Counted from the stretch's first letter, positions 1-10,987 are shown. The stretch is 64,000 nucleotides of DNA from Luteimonas aquatica (GCF_022662575.1 NZ_JALBFU010000007.1:339-64338), one strand, 5' to 3'. Made by a program: numbers and translations. The notes: generated from the letters alone by a model not told the origin.

Positions 1-96
1 ACCAACCCCAAGATCAAAAATCAACCGCGCATGACAGCTTCACCAGGATGCGAAGGACTCCAAGCATCTTCGGAAATGGCGGGGGCCACCCCCGAA

Positions 97-852
97 TCAA
101 TCCATCCACACCAGCGTCGCCATCCGCCCAGTCCGCCGATCCCGCCGATGCGAATAAAAGCGCGCCGCATCGGAGATCGTGCACAACCCGCCGCCATGGA
201 CCCGCTCCACCCCGACCGCCCGCAGCCGCTGCCGCGCCAGCGCGTACAGGTCCACGCGCCAATGCCCGGGCCGGGTCGACGCGAACGCCGCCTCGGCGCG
301 CGCGTCCTGCGAGACGAAGGCCTCGAAGACCTCCTCGCCGATCTCGTAGGCCTGCGGACCGGCCGCGGGCCCGAGCCAGGCGATCACGTCCTGCGCGCGC
401 GCGTCCATCGCCGCCACCGTGTTCTCCAGCACCCCGCCCGCCAGGCCGCGCCAGCCGGCATGCGCCGCGCCGACCGCCACCGCCTCATTCCCGGAGACGG
501 CGGCGAACGCCACCGGCAGGCAATCGGCGGTCAGGATGGCGAGCACGTTGCCGGGGACGGCGGTCACCGCCGCGTCGGCCTCGGGCTCGTCGGCGCCGGG
601 CTCGGCGGCCACGCGCGTGCCGTGCACCTGGCGCAGCCAGCGCGGCGCGGACGGCAGCGCGCCGGCCTCCGCCAGCGCCCGCCGGTTGCGCTCCACCGCG
701 CCCGGATCGTCGCCGTCGGCGGCCGTGCGGTTGCCGAGATTGAAGCGGTCGAACGGCGCCAGCGAGACGCCCGGGCCGTCGCGCAGCGTGGTGAAGGCGC
801 GCACGTTCGCCGGCACCCGCCAATCCGCCGCGAGCAGGCCGCCTGCGCTCAT
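97..852 (-). CDS. pgeF: YfiH/PgeF family peptidoglycan editing factor (laccase-domain protein)
   Basis: The 251-residue protein matches the multicopper-oxidase-like YfiH family. Members act as purine nucleoside phosphorylase or polyphenol oxidase and, in E. coli, as a peptidoglycan editing factor; which activity matters here cannot be read from sequence. Family metal-site motifs are visible: [15 protein letters not shown] and [13 protein letters not shown] (His and Cys ligands), with a C-terminal FYSHRRD. The ATG at 850-852 overlaps the stop of the upstream rluD by 4 bases (ATGA), so the two are translationally coupled. The rluD-yfiH pair next to bamD is a conserved gammaproteobacterial arrangement. 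Longer in-frame starts would run far into rluD and were rejected. Confidence 0.93.
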   Translation of the reverse strand: MSAGGLLAADWRVPANVRAFTTLRDGPGVSLAPFDRFNLGNRTAADGDDPGAVERNRRALAEAGALPSAPRWLRQVHGTRVAAEPGADEPEADAAVTAVPGNVLAILTADCLPVAFAAVSGNEAVAVGAAHAGWRGLAGGVLENTVAAMDARAQDVIAWLGPAAGPQAYEIGEEVFEAFVSQDARAEAAFASTRPGHWRVDLYALARQRLRAVGVERVHGGGLCTISDAARFYSHRRDRRTGRMATLVWMD

Positions 853-1844
853 CGCCGCGCGGCCTGCGCGTGCGCGGCGGCGTCCTCGCGCAGCAGGTGC
901 ATCAGCGTGCGCATGTCCTCGGGCACCGGCGCGACGCAGCGCACCGGCTCGCCGCTGCGCGGATGGCGGAATTCGAGGGTCTGCGCATGCAGCGCCTGGC
1001 GCTTGAAGCCCCGCAGCGCCGCCGCGAGCGCGTCGGAGGCGCCCTTGGGCAGGCGCAGCGGTCCGCCGTAGAGCGGATCGCCGACGATCGGGTGCTTCAG
1101 GTGCGCCATGTGCACGCGGATCTGGTGCGTGCGCCCGGTCTCCAGCCGGCATTCGAGCGCGGTATGCATGCGATAGCGCTCGTGCAGCCGGTAATGGGTG
1201 ATCGCCTCGCGGCCGTCCTCGCGCACCGCCATGCGCAGGCGGTCGCGCGGGTGGCGGTCGATCGCCGCGTTGGCGGTGCCGCCGCTGACCAGGGCACCGA
1301 CCACGATGGCCAGGTACTGGCGATGTACTTCGCGCGCGGACAGCTGCGCGACCAGCGCGGTATGCGCCGGCAGCGTGCGCGCCACCACCATCACCCCCGA
1401 GGTGTCCTTGTCGAGCCGGTGCACGATGCCCGCGCGCGGCAGCGCCGCCAGCCCGGGATCGCGGTGCAGCAGCGCGTTGACCAGGGTCCCCGCCGGCTGG
1501 CCGGCGCCGGGATGCACCACCAGCCCGGCCGGCTTGTCCAGCACGAACACCTCGGCATCCTCGTACAGCACCTGCAGCGGGATGTCCTCGGGCGCATCCC
1601 CGGTGCGGGTATCGAGCACCGCCGAGAGCGTCACCGTCTCGCCGCCGCGCACCGGATCGCGCGGGCGCGCCGCCTCGCCGTCCAGGCGGGCGTCGCCCGT
1701 CTTGATCCAGGCGGCCAGCCGCGAACGCGAGAATTCCGGGAACAGCTCGGCCAGCACCGCGTCGAAGCGGCGTCCGGCCGCCGTATCGGGGACCTGCGCG
1801 GAACGGAGGGCGGGGGCGTCAGGGGCGTCGAGCTGGGGAGGCAT
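849..1844 (-). CDS. rluD: 23S rRNA pseudouridine(1911/1915/1917) synthase RluD
   Basis: This 331-residue protein has an N-terminal S4 RNA-binding domain (about residues 20-85, [21 protein letters not shown]) followed by the RsuA/RluA catalytic domain. The catalytic motif [17 protein letters not shown] carries the nucleophilic Asp at about residue 140. The family converts uridines of helix 69 in 23S rRNA to pseudouridine. The length fits RluD (about 326 residues). The divergent neighbour is bamD, as in many gammaproteobacteria, and the intervening 110 bp must hold both promoters. RluD rather than RluC is preferred because of the yfiH/bamD context. Confidence 0.93.
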   Translation of the reverse strand: MPPQLDAPDAPALRSAQVPDTAAGRRFDAVLAELFPEFSRSRLAAWIKTGDARLDGEAARPRDPVRGGETVTLSAVLDTRTGDAPEDIPLQVLYEDAEVFVLDKPAGLVVHPGAGQPAGTLVNALLHRDPGLAALPRAGIVHRLDKDTSGVMVVARTLPAHTALVAQLSAREVHRQYLAIVVGALVSGGTANAAIDRHPRDRLRMAVREDGREAITHYRLHERYRMHTALECRLETGRTHQIRVHMAHLKHPIVGDPLYGGPLRLPKGASDALAAALRGFKRQALHAQTLEFRHPRSGEPVRCVAPVPEDMRTLMHLLREDAAAHAQAARR

Positions 1845-1954
1845 GAGATGGACGGGTCCGGTTCAGGCGCCGGCGGCGGCCGGCGAGCACGGGCTGTTAT
1901 TATCCGACCTTCGTGCCTGTGCTGCCCAATCCCGTTCTCACATAGCAATCCGCC

Positions 1955-2833
1955 ATGACCCAACGCCTGCCCGCCCCGCGCCACATCCTGGTCCTGCTGA
2001 TGCTGGCCGTTTTCGCCGTCTCCGGCTGCTCGCGGGTCAAGGGCATGTTCAAGAAGGACAAGGACGCGCTGGAAGGCCAGCCCGTCGAGCAGATCTTCGA
2101 GAAGGGCCACGCCTCCATGGAGCGCGGCAACTGGGACGGCGCGGCCAACACCTACCGCCGCCTGATCGCCCAGTACCCGTACGGTCCCTACACCGAGCAG
2201 GCGCTGATGGAGACCGCCTACGCGCAGTTCAAGCAGGGCAACAACGAGGAGGCCATCTCCTCGATCGACCGCTTCCTGCGCACCTACCCGACCCATCGCA
2301 ACGCGGCCTACCTGTACTACCTGCGCGGCCTGGTGAACTCCAACCGCGACACCGTCTTCCTGCAGCGGGTCTGGTCGCTGGACGCCAGCCGCCGCGACCT
2401 GGCCACGCCGTTCCAGGCCTACAACGACTTCACCATCGTCACCGACCGCTATCCCAACAGCCGCTACGCCGCCGACGCGCGCCAGCGCATGGTGGCGCTG
2501 CGCAACCTGTTCGCCCGCCATGACATGGACGTGGCGCTGTACTACCTGCGCCGCGGCGCGTATGTGGGCGCGGCCAACCGCGCCAAGTTCCTGCTGGAAA
2601 CCTATCCGCAGAGCGAGTACCAGAACGACGCGGTGGCCCTGCTCGCCGAGGCCTACACCCGCCTGGGCAACAAGCAGCTGGCCGACGACGCCCGCCGCGT
2701 GCTGGAGATGAACGATCCGCAGCACGCCTACCTCAAGGGCGACTGGCCGAACTATCCCTGGACCATCCGCAAGCTCAATCCCTTCGCCGGCGAGAAGTCG
2801 GCGCTGGACAACGAGAAGAAGGACAAGCACTGA
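1955..2833 (+). CDS. bamD: Outer membrane assembly lipoprotein BamD
   Basis: The 292-residue protein begins with a lipoprotein signal peptide ending in the lipobox VSGC (lipidated Cys at about residue 25). It continues with tetratricopeptide-type repeats, for example FEKGHASMERGNWDGAANTY and ALMETAYAQFKQGNNEEAI, as in BamD/YfiO. BamD is the essential lipoprotein of the BAM complex that folds beta-barrel proteins into the outer membrane. The C-terminal 40 residues are charged and lysine-rich. It is transcribed divergently from rluD and is followed by a strong stem-loop terminator, so it is probably monocistronic. Confidence 0.95.
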   Translation: MTQRLPAPRHILVLLMLAVFAVSGCSRVKGMFKKDKDALEGQPVEQIFEKGHASMERGNWDGAANTYRRLIAQYPYGPYTEQALMETAYAQFKQGNNEEAISSIDRFLRTYPTHRNAAYLYYLRGLVNSNRDTVFLQRVWSLDASRRDLATPFQAYNDFTIVTDRYPNSRYAADARQRMVALRNLFARHDMDVALYYLRRGAYVGAANRAKFLLETYPQSEYQNDAVALLAEAYTRLGNKQLADDARRVLEMNDPQHAYLKGDWPNYPWTIRKLNPFAGEKSALDNEKKDKH

Positions 2834-2856
2834 TCCCGGCCAGGATCGACGCGCAG

Positions 2857-2880
2857 AACGCCGCCGCAAGGCGGCGTTTT
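2857..2880 (+). terminator. Rho-independent terminator of bamD
   Basis: A 9-bp perfect stem (AACGCCGCC / GGCGGCGTT) closed by a GCAA tetraloop is followed by a short T run, 23 bases after the bamD stop. It lies between the convergent genes bamD and nadE. Confidence 0.85.
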
Positions 2881-2903
2881 CGCATGCGGCCCGCGCAGCC
2901 GCC

Positions 2904-4571
2904 TCAGGCCGGGTAGCGGTTGCTGATCGGATAGCGCCGCTCGCGCCCGAAGGCGCGGCGCGAGACCTTCGGCCCGGGCGCGGCCTGGTGCCGCTTCCAC
3001 TCGCTGGTGCGCACCAGGCGCAGCACGCGGTCGACGGTGGCGGCGTCGAACCCGGCGGCGACGATCTCGTCGCGCGACTGCTCCTGGTCGACGTAGCGCA
3101 GCAGGATCGCGTCGAGCACGTCGTAGGGCGGCAGCGAATCCTGGTCCTTCTGGTTCTCGCGCAGTTCCGCCGAGGGCGGGCGCGCGATCACCTCCGGCGG
3201 GATCACCGGCGCCCCGGCCACCGCGTTGCGCCATTTCGCCAGCGCGAACACCTCGGTCTTGTACAGGTCCTTGATCGGCGCGTAGCCGCCGCACATGTCG
3301 CCGTAGATCGTGGCGTAGCCGACCGCGTACTCGCTCTTGTTGCCGGTGGTCAGCAGCAGCCCGCCGAACTTGTTGGACATGGCCATCAGCAGCGCGCCGC
3401 GCGTGCGCGACTGCAGGTTTTCCTCGGTGGTGTCGACCGCGCGCCCCTGGAAGGCCTCCGACAGCGTGTCGAGAAAGCCCTGAAACGGCTTCTCGATGGG
3501 CAGCGCCAGCAGGCGCACGCCCAGCGTGCGGCATTGCTCGACCGCGAGATCGTTGGACAGCCCGGCCGTGTAGCGCGAGGGCATGCGCACCGCGGTGACG
3601 TTGTCCGCGCCCAGGGCGTCGACGGCGATCGCCAGCACCAGCGACGAGTCGATGCCGCCGGAAAGCCCCAGCCAGGCCTTGTCGAACCCATTCTTGCGGC
3701 AGTAGTCGCGGGTACCGCGCACGATGGCGCGCCAGGCCAGCGCGTCGCGCCCCTCGTCGCTTTCCGCCGGCCACGACACCGGCGTGAACTTGCGCGTATC
3801 CGGGGCGTAGTCGGCCACCAGCCAGTGGTCCTCGAAGGCGCGCGCGGCCGGATGGATGAAGCCGTCGCCGTCGGCCAGCACCGAGGCGCCGTCGAAGACC
3901 AGCGCGTCCTGGCCGCCGACCACGTTGAGATAGGCCACCGCCACGCCCAGGCCGTCGGCCGCGCGCGTCTCGGCCACGCGCGTCTCCAGCAGCGCGTCGC
4001 GCTGCGCGTGCTTGTCGCGCTCGAACGGCGAGGCGTTGGGCACCAGCACCAGCTGCGCGCCGGCGCGCACGGTGTCGGCCAGGGGCTCGGCGAACCACAT
4101 GTCCTCGCAGATCACCAGGCCGACGCTGACGCGCTCGCCGGAGGCGCGGCCCTCGACCTCGAACACGCAGGCGCCGCCGTCGGGATCGACGCTGAAGTAG
4201 CGGCGTTCGTCGAAGACGTTGTAGTTGGGCAGCTCGCGCTTGCGGTAGGTGGCCTCCACCCGCCCCTCGCGCAGCACGCTGGCGGCGTTGTAGACCACGC
4301 TGCCGGCCGACTCCGGCCAGCCGACCACCGCGACGATGCCGTGCGTGGCCGCCGCCACGCGCCGCAGGGCCGCCTCGCAGTCGGCCAGGAACGAGGGCCG
4401 CAGCAGCAGGTCCTCGGGCGGATAGCCGCTGATGGCGATCTCCGGGAACAGCACCAGGTCGGCGCCGTGCGCATCGCGCGCCTCGGCGATCATCGCCGCG
4501 ATGCGCTCGGCGTTGCCGGCGACGTCGCCGACGGGGAAGTCGAACTGGGCCAATGCGATACGCAGGGTCAT
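2904..4571 (-). CDS. nadE: Glutamine-dependent NAD+ synthetase
   Basis: This 555-residue two-domain enzyme makes NAD from deamido-NAD, ATP and glutamine. Residues 1 to about 250 form the carbon-nitrogen hydrolase (glutaminase) domain, with FPEIAISGYPPEDLL (catalytic Glu), KRELPNYNVFDERRYF (Lys) and VGLVICEDMW (catalytic Cys). The C-terminal NAD synthase domain has the pyrophosphate loop GLSGGIDSSL at about residue 300 and TGNKSEYAVGYATIYGD. The length is typical of the long proteobacterial NadE. It converges on bamD and shares the minus strand with the DUF559 gene just upstream. Confidence 0.95.
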   Translation of the reverse strand: MTLRIALAQFDFPVGDVAGNAERIAAMIAEARDAHGADLVLFPEIAISGYPPEDLLLRPSFLADCEAALRRVAAATHGIVAVVGWPESAGSVVYNAASVLREGRVEATYRKRELPNYNVFDERRYFSVDPDGGACVFEVEGRASGERVSVGLVICEDMWFAEPLADTVRAGAQLVLVPNASPFERDKHAQRDALLETRVAETRAADGLGVAVAYLNVVGGQDALVFDGASVLADGDGFIHPAARAFEDHWLVADYAPDTRKFTPVSWPAESDEGRDALAWRAIVRGTRDYCRKNGFDKAWLGLSGGIDSSLVLAIAVDALGADNVTAVRMPSRYTAGLSNDLAVEQCRTLGVRLLALPIEKPFQGFLDTLSEAFQGRAVDTTEENLQSRTRGALLMAMSNKFGGLLLTTGNKSEYAVGYATIYGDMCGGYAPIKDLYKTEVFALAKWRNAVAGAPVIPPEVIARPPSAELRENQKDQDSLPPYDVLDAILLRYVDQEQSRDEIVAAGFDAATVDRVLRLVRTSEWKRHQAAPGPKVSRRAFGRERRYPISNRYPA

Positions 4572-4589
4572 GACGAACCGGAACTCCGT

Positions 4590-4976
4590 CTAGAGCGCCT
4601 CTCCCGCCTGCGGGAGAGGGGTTGGGGTGAGGGCACCCTGCGCGTGCAGGGCATCCAGGATCGCCGCAAGCACATCGTCGCGATGCAGGAAGACGTCATT
4701 GTTCCAGAAACGGAGCACGCGGTAGCCCATTCCCTGCAGAACCTGGGTACGGTGGTTGTCATCCAGCAAGCTTGCGTGCTGGCCGCCGTCCAGTTCCACG
4801 ATCAGGCGCGCTTCCACGCAGGCGAAATCGACGATGTAACGGTCGAGCGGATGCTGGCGGCGGAACTTGTGGCCCATGAAGCTGCGATTGCGCAGATGGA
4901 ACCAGAGGTGGGTCTCGGCCTCGGTCATGGACCGGCGCAGATGGCGCGCAAATCGTATTTTCTGGCCGTCGCGCAT
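4590..4976 (-). CDS. DUF559 endonuclease-like protein
   Basis: The 128-residue protein belongs to the DUF559 family, which has a Vsr/restriction-endonuclease-like (PD-(D/E)xK) fold. Visible motifs are MTEAETHLWFHLRNR near the N terminus, GHKFRRQHPLDRYIVDF, and LIVELDGGQH with the ExD acidic pair. The substrate of these proteins is unknown. The last 13 residues (LTPTPLPQAGEAL) are encoded by a copy of the REP-like palindrome at 4596-4634, so the repeat has supplied the C terminus and the stop codon. The core domain is complete and the gene may still be active. Confidence 0.85.
   Translation of the reverse strand: MRDGQKIRFARHLRRSMTEAETHLWFHLRNRSFMGHKFRRQHPLDRYIVDFACVEARLIVELDGGQHASLLDDNHRTQVLQGMGYRVLRFWNNDVFLHRDDVLAAILDALHAQGALTPTPLPQAGEAL
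4596..4634 (+). repeat. REP-like palindromic repeat, copy inside the DUF559 gene
   Basis: The palindrome CTCTCCCGC / GCGGGAGAG is followed by a GGGTTGGGGTGAGGG tail. Copies recur through the window. This one overlaps the 3' end of the DUF559 coding sequence. Confidence 0.85.
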
Positions 4977-5048
4977 CCTTGCGCCTCTGAAGTACGCGAG
5001 AGGCAGGATGCAAGATGGAAGCTGGCATGTCTGTAGGGGAAAGCCGTG

Positions 5049-5087
5049 CCCTCACCCCCAACCCCTCTCCCGCAAGCGGGAGAGGGG
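5049..5087 (-). repeat. REP-like palindromic repeat, inverted copy
   Basis: Same palindrome and tail as the other copies but in reverse orientation (CCCTCACCCC then the CCCCTCTCCCGC hairpin). It lies just before the direct tandem array, so the array is flanked by an inverted member. Confidence 0.85.
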
Positions 5088-5100
5088 CCAAGAACGGGAC

Positions 5101-5399
5101 GCCGTCTCAACCCCATGCCGTCAGAATCTAGAGCCCCTCTCCCGCTTGCGGGAGAGGGGTTGGGGCGAGGGCCGCTCTCAGCCCCATGCCGTCAGGATCT
5201 AGAGCCCCTCTCCCGCCTGCGGGAGAGGGGTTGGGGTGAGGGCCGCGCTCTCAGCCCCATGCCGTCAGGATCTAGAGCCCCTCTCCCGCTCGCGGGAGAG
5301 GGGTTGGGGTGAGGGCCGCTCTCAGCCCCATGCTGTCAGGATCTAGAGCCCCTCTCCCGCAAGCGGGAGAGGGGTTGGGGTGAGGGCCGCTCTCAGCCC
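5101..5399 (+). repeat. Tandem array of four ~71-bp units carrying the REP-like palindrome
   Basis: Four direct units have palindromes beginning at about 5131, 5202, 5275 and 5346 (spacing 71, 73 and 71 bp). Each unit holds a near-identical linker (CCCCATGCCGTCAGGATCTA), the palindrome and the GTTGGGGTGAGGG tail. The loop triplet varies: TTG and AAG also occur besides CCT and TCG-like forms. The last unit runs into the sucD stop codon (5393-5395), because the CTCTCAGCCC linker is shared with the gene's end. The array fills most of the 416-bp gap between the DUF559 gene and sucD and could act as a terminator or mRNA 3' stabiliser for sucCD; that role is inferred. Confidence 0.85.
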
Positions 5400-6268
5400 G
5401 CCAGGCGCTTGGCGATCGCCGCGCCCAGGTCGCCCGGCGACTTCACCGTGGTCACGCCCGCCTTCTCCAGCGCGGCGAACTTGCCCTCGGCGGTGCCGGC
5501 GCCGCCGGAGGCGATGGCGCCGGCATGGCCCATGCGCTTGCCCTTCGGCGCCGAGGCGCCGGCGATGAAGCCCACCACCGGCTTGGTGACGTACTCGCTG
5601 ATGAACTCGGCCGCGTCTTCCTCGGCCGAGCCGCCGATCTCGCCGACCAGGATGATGCCCTCGGTCTGCGGATCGTCCTGGAACAGCTTGAGCGCCTGGA
5701 TGAAGTTGGTGCCGTTGATCGGGTCGCCGCCGATGCCGATGCAGGTGCTCTGGCCGAGGCCGGCGTCGGTGGTCTGCTTGACCGCTTCATAGGTCAGCGT
5801 ACCCGAGCGCGAGACGATGCCCACCTTGCCCGGCTTGTGGATGTGGCCCGGCATGATGCCGATCTTGCATTCGCCCGGGGTGATCACGCCGGGGCAGTTG
5901 GGGCCGACCAGGACCACGTCCTCGTAGCCCTTCAGCGTGTTCTTCACGCGCAGCATGTCCAGCACCGGAATGCCTTCGGTGATGCAGACGATGACCTTGA
6001 TGCCGGCGTCGGCCGCTTCCAGGATCGCGTCGGCCGCGAACGGCGGCGGCACGTAGATGACCGAGGCGTCGGCGCCGGTCTCGGACACGGCTTCGGCGAC
6101 GGTGTTGAACACCGGCAGGCCGAGGTGCTCGGTGCCGCCCTTGCCGGGGGTCACGCCGCCGACGACCTTGGTGCCGTACTCGAGCATCTGCTCGGCGTGG
6201 AAGGTGCCCTGCTGGCCGGTAAAGCCCTGCACGATGACCTTGGTGTTTTTGTTGATCAGAACGCTCAT
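5393..6268 (-). CDS. sucD: Succinyl-CoA synthetase alpha subunit
   Basis: The 291-residue protein has the N-terminal CoA-binding Rossmann fold ([20 protein letters not shown]) and the ligase domain with [20 protein letters not shown] and [14 protein letters not shown], which contains the phosphorylated active-site His. With SucC it converts succinyl-CoA to succinate with nucleotide phosphorylation in the TCA cycle. Length equals the E. coli protein (289). sucD lies downstream of sucC, with a 154-bp gap filled by two REP-like palindromes. Its stop codon abuts the tandem repeat array. Confidence 0.97.
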   Translation of the reverse strand: MSVLINKNTKVIVQGFTGQQGTFHAEQMLEYGTKVVGGVTPGKGGTEHLGLPVFNTVAEAVSETGADASVIYVPPPFAADAILEAADAGIKVIVCITEGIPVLDMLRVKNTLKGYEDVVLVGPNCPGVITPGECKIGIMPGHIHKPGKVGIVSRSGTLTYEAVKQTTDAGLGQSTCIGIGGDPINGTNFIQALKLFQDDPQTEGIILVGEIGGSAEEDAAEFISEYVTKPVVGFIAGASAPKGKRMGHAGAIASGGAGTAEGKFAALEKAGVTTVKSPGDLGAAIAKRLAG

Positions 6269-6292
6269 GGAATTCGGATTCCTTAGTGTTTA

Positions 6293-6331
6293 GCCCCTCT
6301 CCCGCTGGCGGGAGAGGGGTTGGGGCGAGGG
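6293..6331 (+). repeat. REP-like palindromic repeat in the sucC-sucD gap
   Basis: CCCCTCTCCCGC TGG GCGGGAGAGGGG with the GTTGGGGCGAGGG tail. It lies 25 bp upstream of the sucD start codon, on the transcribed strand of the sucCD messenger. Confidence 0.85.
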
Positions 6332-6355
6332 TGGCTTTTCGCTTGTCGCCGAAAG

Positions 6356-6405
6356 CACCCTCATCCGCCCCGCGGGCACCTTCTCCCGCAAGCGGGAGAA
6401 GGGCT
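6356..6405 (-). repeat. REP-like palindromic repeat, inverted variant with 11-bp insertion
   Basis: A reverse-orientation copy (CACCCTCATCCGCCCC..., then CTTCTCCCGCAAGCGGGAGAAG). With the copy at 6293-6331 it makes a head-to-head pair in the sucC-sucD intergenic region. It also carries GCGGGCACC between tail and hairpin. Confidence 0.8.
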
Positions 6406-6422
6406 TTCAGTGGTGTGTGGGG

Positions 6423-7592
<1,170 letters not shown>

Positions 7593-7767
7593 GTGGGGTC
7601 CGGTCGTGGGGAACGATCCGCCCGCAGCGCGGCGCTGCCGGAGCAGCCATGGGATGCGGACGGGGCCGGCTATTCTCGCCGATGGGGGGGCCGCGGGCAA
7701 AATTGCATGCTCGCGAAAAAGGGCGTACAGGCGCCCCCGAGGGGGTGGCGGGCCGGGGAATTTGTAT

Positions 7768-7866
7768 GATGCCGTCCATGGCGCAACCACACCCGCTCCG
7801 GAACCCCCGGCCCGGCCTTCCCTGGCCAGGCGCTCGAGGCGGCAGGCAATGCCGAGATGGCATTGC
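7768..7866 (+). repeat. ~100-bp xanthomonad-type intergenic repeat, copy A (before pilS)
   Basis: One of three related elements in the window (others at 38633-38725 minus and 41406-41504 plus). Shared parts are GATGCCRTCCWTGGCGCA at the start, then a GGCCCGGCC...TGGCCRGGCG hairpin, then a terminal hairpin of copy-specific sequence. Here the terminal hairpin is GGCAATGCC GAGAT GGCATTGCC (7844-7866), and the pilS ATG (7857-7859) straddles its loop and 3' arm. Confidence 0.7.
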
Positions 7867-9470
7867 CTAAGCGCCGCCCCTCACCCAGTGCGCTCGGCCG
7901 CGAACTGTACCTGTTCGCGCTGTACCGCCTGCTCGAGGCCTCGCTGCTGGCGCTGATGGTCTTCAGCCCGGCCGGGGCCTTCATCGGCGCGCCGCGCGAT
8001 GCCCTGCTCGCCGAGTCGGTGGCCTTCGCCTACGCCCCGATGGCCCTGGTGCTGGTGCTCTATGCCCGCTACTCGGCGGCCTCGCCGCGCGGCCAGGCGC
8101 TGGTCGGGGCGGTGATCGACATCGCGGTGGCCGCGCTGATCACCCATGCCCTGCCCGGCGCCGGCTCCGGGGTGGCGATGATGCTGATGTTCAACGTCGG
8201 TGCCGCCGCGCTGCTGGTGCGCATCGAGCTGGGCCTGGCGGTGGCCGCCGTCGCGGTGCTGGCGCTGATCGGCGAATACCTGTGGAACAGCCTCAGCCCG
8301 GACGCCTACGACCGCCCGCTGGCGGAAGTGCTGATGTTCTCGGTGAGCTTCTTCGCCATTGCCACCATCAGCAACCTGCTCGGCCGCCAGCTGCGCGAAA
8401 GCCAGGAGCTGGCCGAGCAGCGCGGCGCCGAGGCCGCCAACCTGTCCGAGGTCAACGGCCTGATCATCCGCCGCATGCGCATCGGCGTGCTGTTGGTGGA
8501 CGGCGGCGGCTACATCCGCCTGGCCAACGAGGCGGCCCTGCTGCTGCTCGGCGAGACCCGCGAGGAGCAGACCGCGCAGAAGCCGCGCAACCTGCGCGCG
8601 ATGGCGCCGGAACTGGCCGCGCGCGTGCAGGCCTGGCAGCGCAGCGGCGAAACCGACGACACGCCGCTGCAGATCGGCGAGGAGCGCATCGAGGTGCTGC
8701 CGCGGTTCGCGCGGCTGCTGGCCAAGGGCGAGACCACGCTGGTCTTCCTGGACGACGCCTCGATGGTCTCGCGCCGCGCCGAGTCGCTGACCCTCGCCGC
8801 CATGGGCCGCTTCTCCGCCAGCCTCGCCCACGAGATCCGCAACCCGCTCGCGGCCATCAGCTACGCCACCCAGCTGCTGCAGGAATCGCAGGACATCAGC
8901 GCCGCCGACCGCCGCCTGCTCGACATCGTCCACCAGCAGTGCCTGCGCACCAACGGCATCGTCGAGAGCGTGCTCGGCCTCGCGCGCCGCGAGCGCGCCC
9001 ATCCCGAGCACCTGGACCTGGTCCAGTTCGTGCGCCGGTTCCTGGAGGAGTTCCGCCTCGGCTCGCCTCCGGACGCCGACGGCCTGTCGATGAGCAGCGC
9101 GTCCGGCCGGCAGCCGGCCCTGGTCGACCCGCGCCACCTGCAGCAGGTGCTCACCATCCTGGTCCAGAACGCCTTGCGCTACGGCCGCACCCCGGACGCG
9201 CCGGCGCGCGTGATCGTGCGCGTGGAGGCGCGCGGCAACATGCCCGTGCTCGAAGTGCTCGACCGCGGCCCGGGCATTCCCGAGACCGTGGTCGCACAAT
9301 TGTTCCGCCCCTTCTTCACCACCTCCGAGCACGGCACCGGCCTGGGCCTGTACATCGCCCGCGAGCTCTGCCACGCCAACGGGGCCAGCCTGGATTACGT
9401 CGCGGTGCCGGCCGGCGGCGCCTGCTTCCGCATCACCCTGCCCGGTCCGGACGCGGTGCTGCCGCTTTAG
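7857..9470 (+). CDS. pilS: Type IV pilus sensor histidine kinase PilS
   Basis: This 537-residue kinase has about six N-terminal membrane segments (residues 20-180), a PAS-like linker ([25 protein letters not shown]), the HisKA box [20 protein letters not shown] with the phospho-acceptor His at about residue 328, and an HATPase domain with N (QNALRYG), G1 (DRGPGIP) and G2 ([12 protein letters not shown]) boxes. PilS controls PilR and so pilA transcription; in Pseudomonas it senses pilin levels in the membrane. pilR follows 119 bp downstream. The start codon lies inside the repeat hairpin at 7844-7866, which is unusual; no better start is visible. Confidence 0.93.
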   Translation: MALPKRRPSPSALGRELYLFALYRLLEASLLALMVFSPAGAFIGAPRDALLAESVAFAYAPMALVLVLYARYSAASPRGQALVGAVIDIAVAALITHALPGAGSGVAMMLMFNVGAAALLVRIELGLAVAAVAVLALIGEYLWNSLSPDAYDRPLAEVLMFSVSFFAIATISNLLGRQLRESQELAEQRGAEAANLSEVNGLIIRRMRIGVLLVDGGGYIRLANEAALLLLGETREEQTAQKPRNLRAMAPELAARVQAWQRSGETDDTPLQIGEERIEVLPRFARLLAKGETTLVFLDDASMVSRRAESLTLAAMGRFSASLAHEIRNPLAAISYATQLLQESQDISAADRRLLDIVHQQCLRTNGIVESVLGLARRERAHPEHLDLVQFVRRFLEEFRLGSPPDADGLSMSSASGRQPALVDPRHLQQVLTILVQNALRYGRTPDAPARVIVRVEARGNMPVLEVLDRGPGIPETVVAQLFRPFFTTSEHGTGLGLYIARELCHANGASLDYVAVPAGGACFRITLPGPDAVLPL

Positions 9471-9589
9471 TCCCGTCGTTCGGCCCCGCCGGATCACGCG
9501 CCCGACTCGCGCACCCTGCACGGGCCGGCGCACAAAAGCATAAAATCGCCGCAATTGGTCACCTGGCCTTGCATATATAAGGTGTGCGC

Positions 9590-10987
9590 ATGAGTGAGAC
9601 CCGCAGCGTCCTGATCGTCGACGACGAGCACGATATCCGCGAGCTGCTCGTACTGACCCTCGGGCGCATGGGGCTGCGCACCGACACCGCGCCCACGCTC
9701 GGCGTCGCCCGCGAGATGCTGTCCACCGTCAGCTACGACCTGTGCCTGACCGACATGCGCCTGCCCGACGGCTCCGGACTGGAGCTGGTCGGGGAGATCA
9801 GCACCCGCTTCCCCAACACCCCGGTGGCGATGATCACCGCCTACGGCAACGTCGAGGCCGCCGTCGAGGCGCTCAAGGCCGGGGCCTTCGACTTCGTCAG
9901 CAAGCCGGTGGACATCAACGTCCTGCGCGGGCTGGTGCGCCAGGCGCTCGACCTCAACCGGCAGCGCCGCGCGCAGCCGGAGGACAGCAGCCGCCTGCTC
10001 GGCAACTCCGACGCCATGGTCGGCCTGCGCCAGACCATCGCCAAGGTCGCCCGCAGCCAGGCGCCGGTGCACATCACCGGCGAATCGGGCACCGGCAAGG
10101 AACTGGTCGCCCGCACCATCCACGCCCAGGGCGCGCGCGCCGGCGGGCCGTTCGTGCCGGTCAACTGCGGCGCGATCCCGGCCGAGCTGATGGAGAGCGA
10201 GTTCTTCGGCCACAAGAAGGGCAGCTTCACCGGCGCCTACGCCGACAAGCCGGGCCTGTTCCAGGCCGCCGACGGCGGCACCCTGTTCCTGGACGAGGTC
10301 GCCGAGCTGCCGCTGTCGATGCAGGTCAAGCTGCTGCGCGCGATCCAGGAAAAGACCGTGCGCCCGGTCGGCGCCTCCGCCGAGGTGCAGGTGGATGTGC
10401 GCCTGCTCTCGGCCACCCACAAGGACCTCGCCACTTTGGTCTCCGAGGGCCGCTTCCGCCACGACCTCTACTACCGCATCAACGTCATCGAGCTGCACGT
10501 GCCGCCGCTGCGCGAGCGCGGCGGCGACCTGTCGCTGCTCTCGCAGGCCATCCTGCAGCGCCTGGCCCAGGCCATGCAGCGGCCGGCGCCCAAGCTCTCC
10601 GACAGCGCGCTGTCGGCGCTGGAGGAGTACGCCTTCCCCGGCAACGTGCGCGAGCTGGAGAACATCCTCGAACGCGCCCTCGCCCTGGCCGACGACGACG
10701 TCATCCACGCCGCCGACCTGCGGCTGCCCGTCGCGCCGTCGCCTTCGCCCGCAGTGCCGGCCACCGGCCCCGCGGGCGGCGGCGCGGCGACGGCGCCCGA
10801 TCCCCGCACGCTCAGTCCGCGCGATACCGCCAGCAGCGCCCTGCCCTCCTACATCGAGGAGATCGAGCGCGCCGCCATCCAGCAGGCACTGCAGGAAAAC
10901 CGCTACAACAAGACCAAGGCCGCGGCCGCGCTCGGCATCAGTTTCCGCGCGCTGCGCTACAAGCTGAAAAAGCTCGGCATCGACTAG
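9590..10987 (+). CDS. pilR: Type IV pilus sigma-54 response regulator PilR
   Basis: The 465-residue NtrC-family activator has a receiver domain (residues 1-120; [13 protein letters not shown], phospho-acceptor in [12 protein letters not shown]). Its AAA+ domain has Walker A GESGTGKE, the sigma-54 contact loop GSFTGAY and [14 protein letters not shown]. The C-terminal Fis-type helix-turn-helix reads [20 protein letters not shown]. It activates pilA from the -24/-12 promoter at 11210. The ATG at 9590 is preceded by AAGGTG; an in-frame GTG two codons upstream is less well placed. It forms a pair with pilS. Confidence 0.95.
   Translation: MSETRSVLIVDDEHDIRELLVLTLGRMGLRTDTAPTLGVAREMLSTVSYDLCLTDMRLPDGSGLELVGEISTRFPNTPVAMITAYGNVEAAVEALKAGAFDFVSKPVDINVLRGLVRQALDLNRQRRAQPEDSSRLLGNSDAMVGLRQTIAKVARSQAPVHITGESGTGKELVARTIHAQGARAGGPFVPVNCGAIPAELMESEFFGHKKGSFTGAYADKPGLFQAADGGTLFLDEVAELPLSMQVKLLRAIQEKTVRPVGASAEVQVDVRLLSATHKDLATLVSEGRFRHDLYYRINVIELHVPPLRERGGDLSLLSQAILQRLAQAMQRPAPKLSDSALSALEEYAFPGNVRELENILERALALADDDVIHAADLRLPVAPSPSPAVPATGPAGGGAATAPDPRTLSPRDTASSALPSYIEEIERAAIQQALQENRYNKTKAAAALGISFRALRYKLKKLGID

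Noticed and set aside
5101..5399. CRISPR array
   Set aside because: The units are direct repeats of about 71 bp with near-identical linkers; there are no unique spacers and no cas genes.
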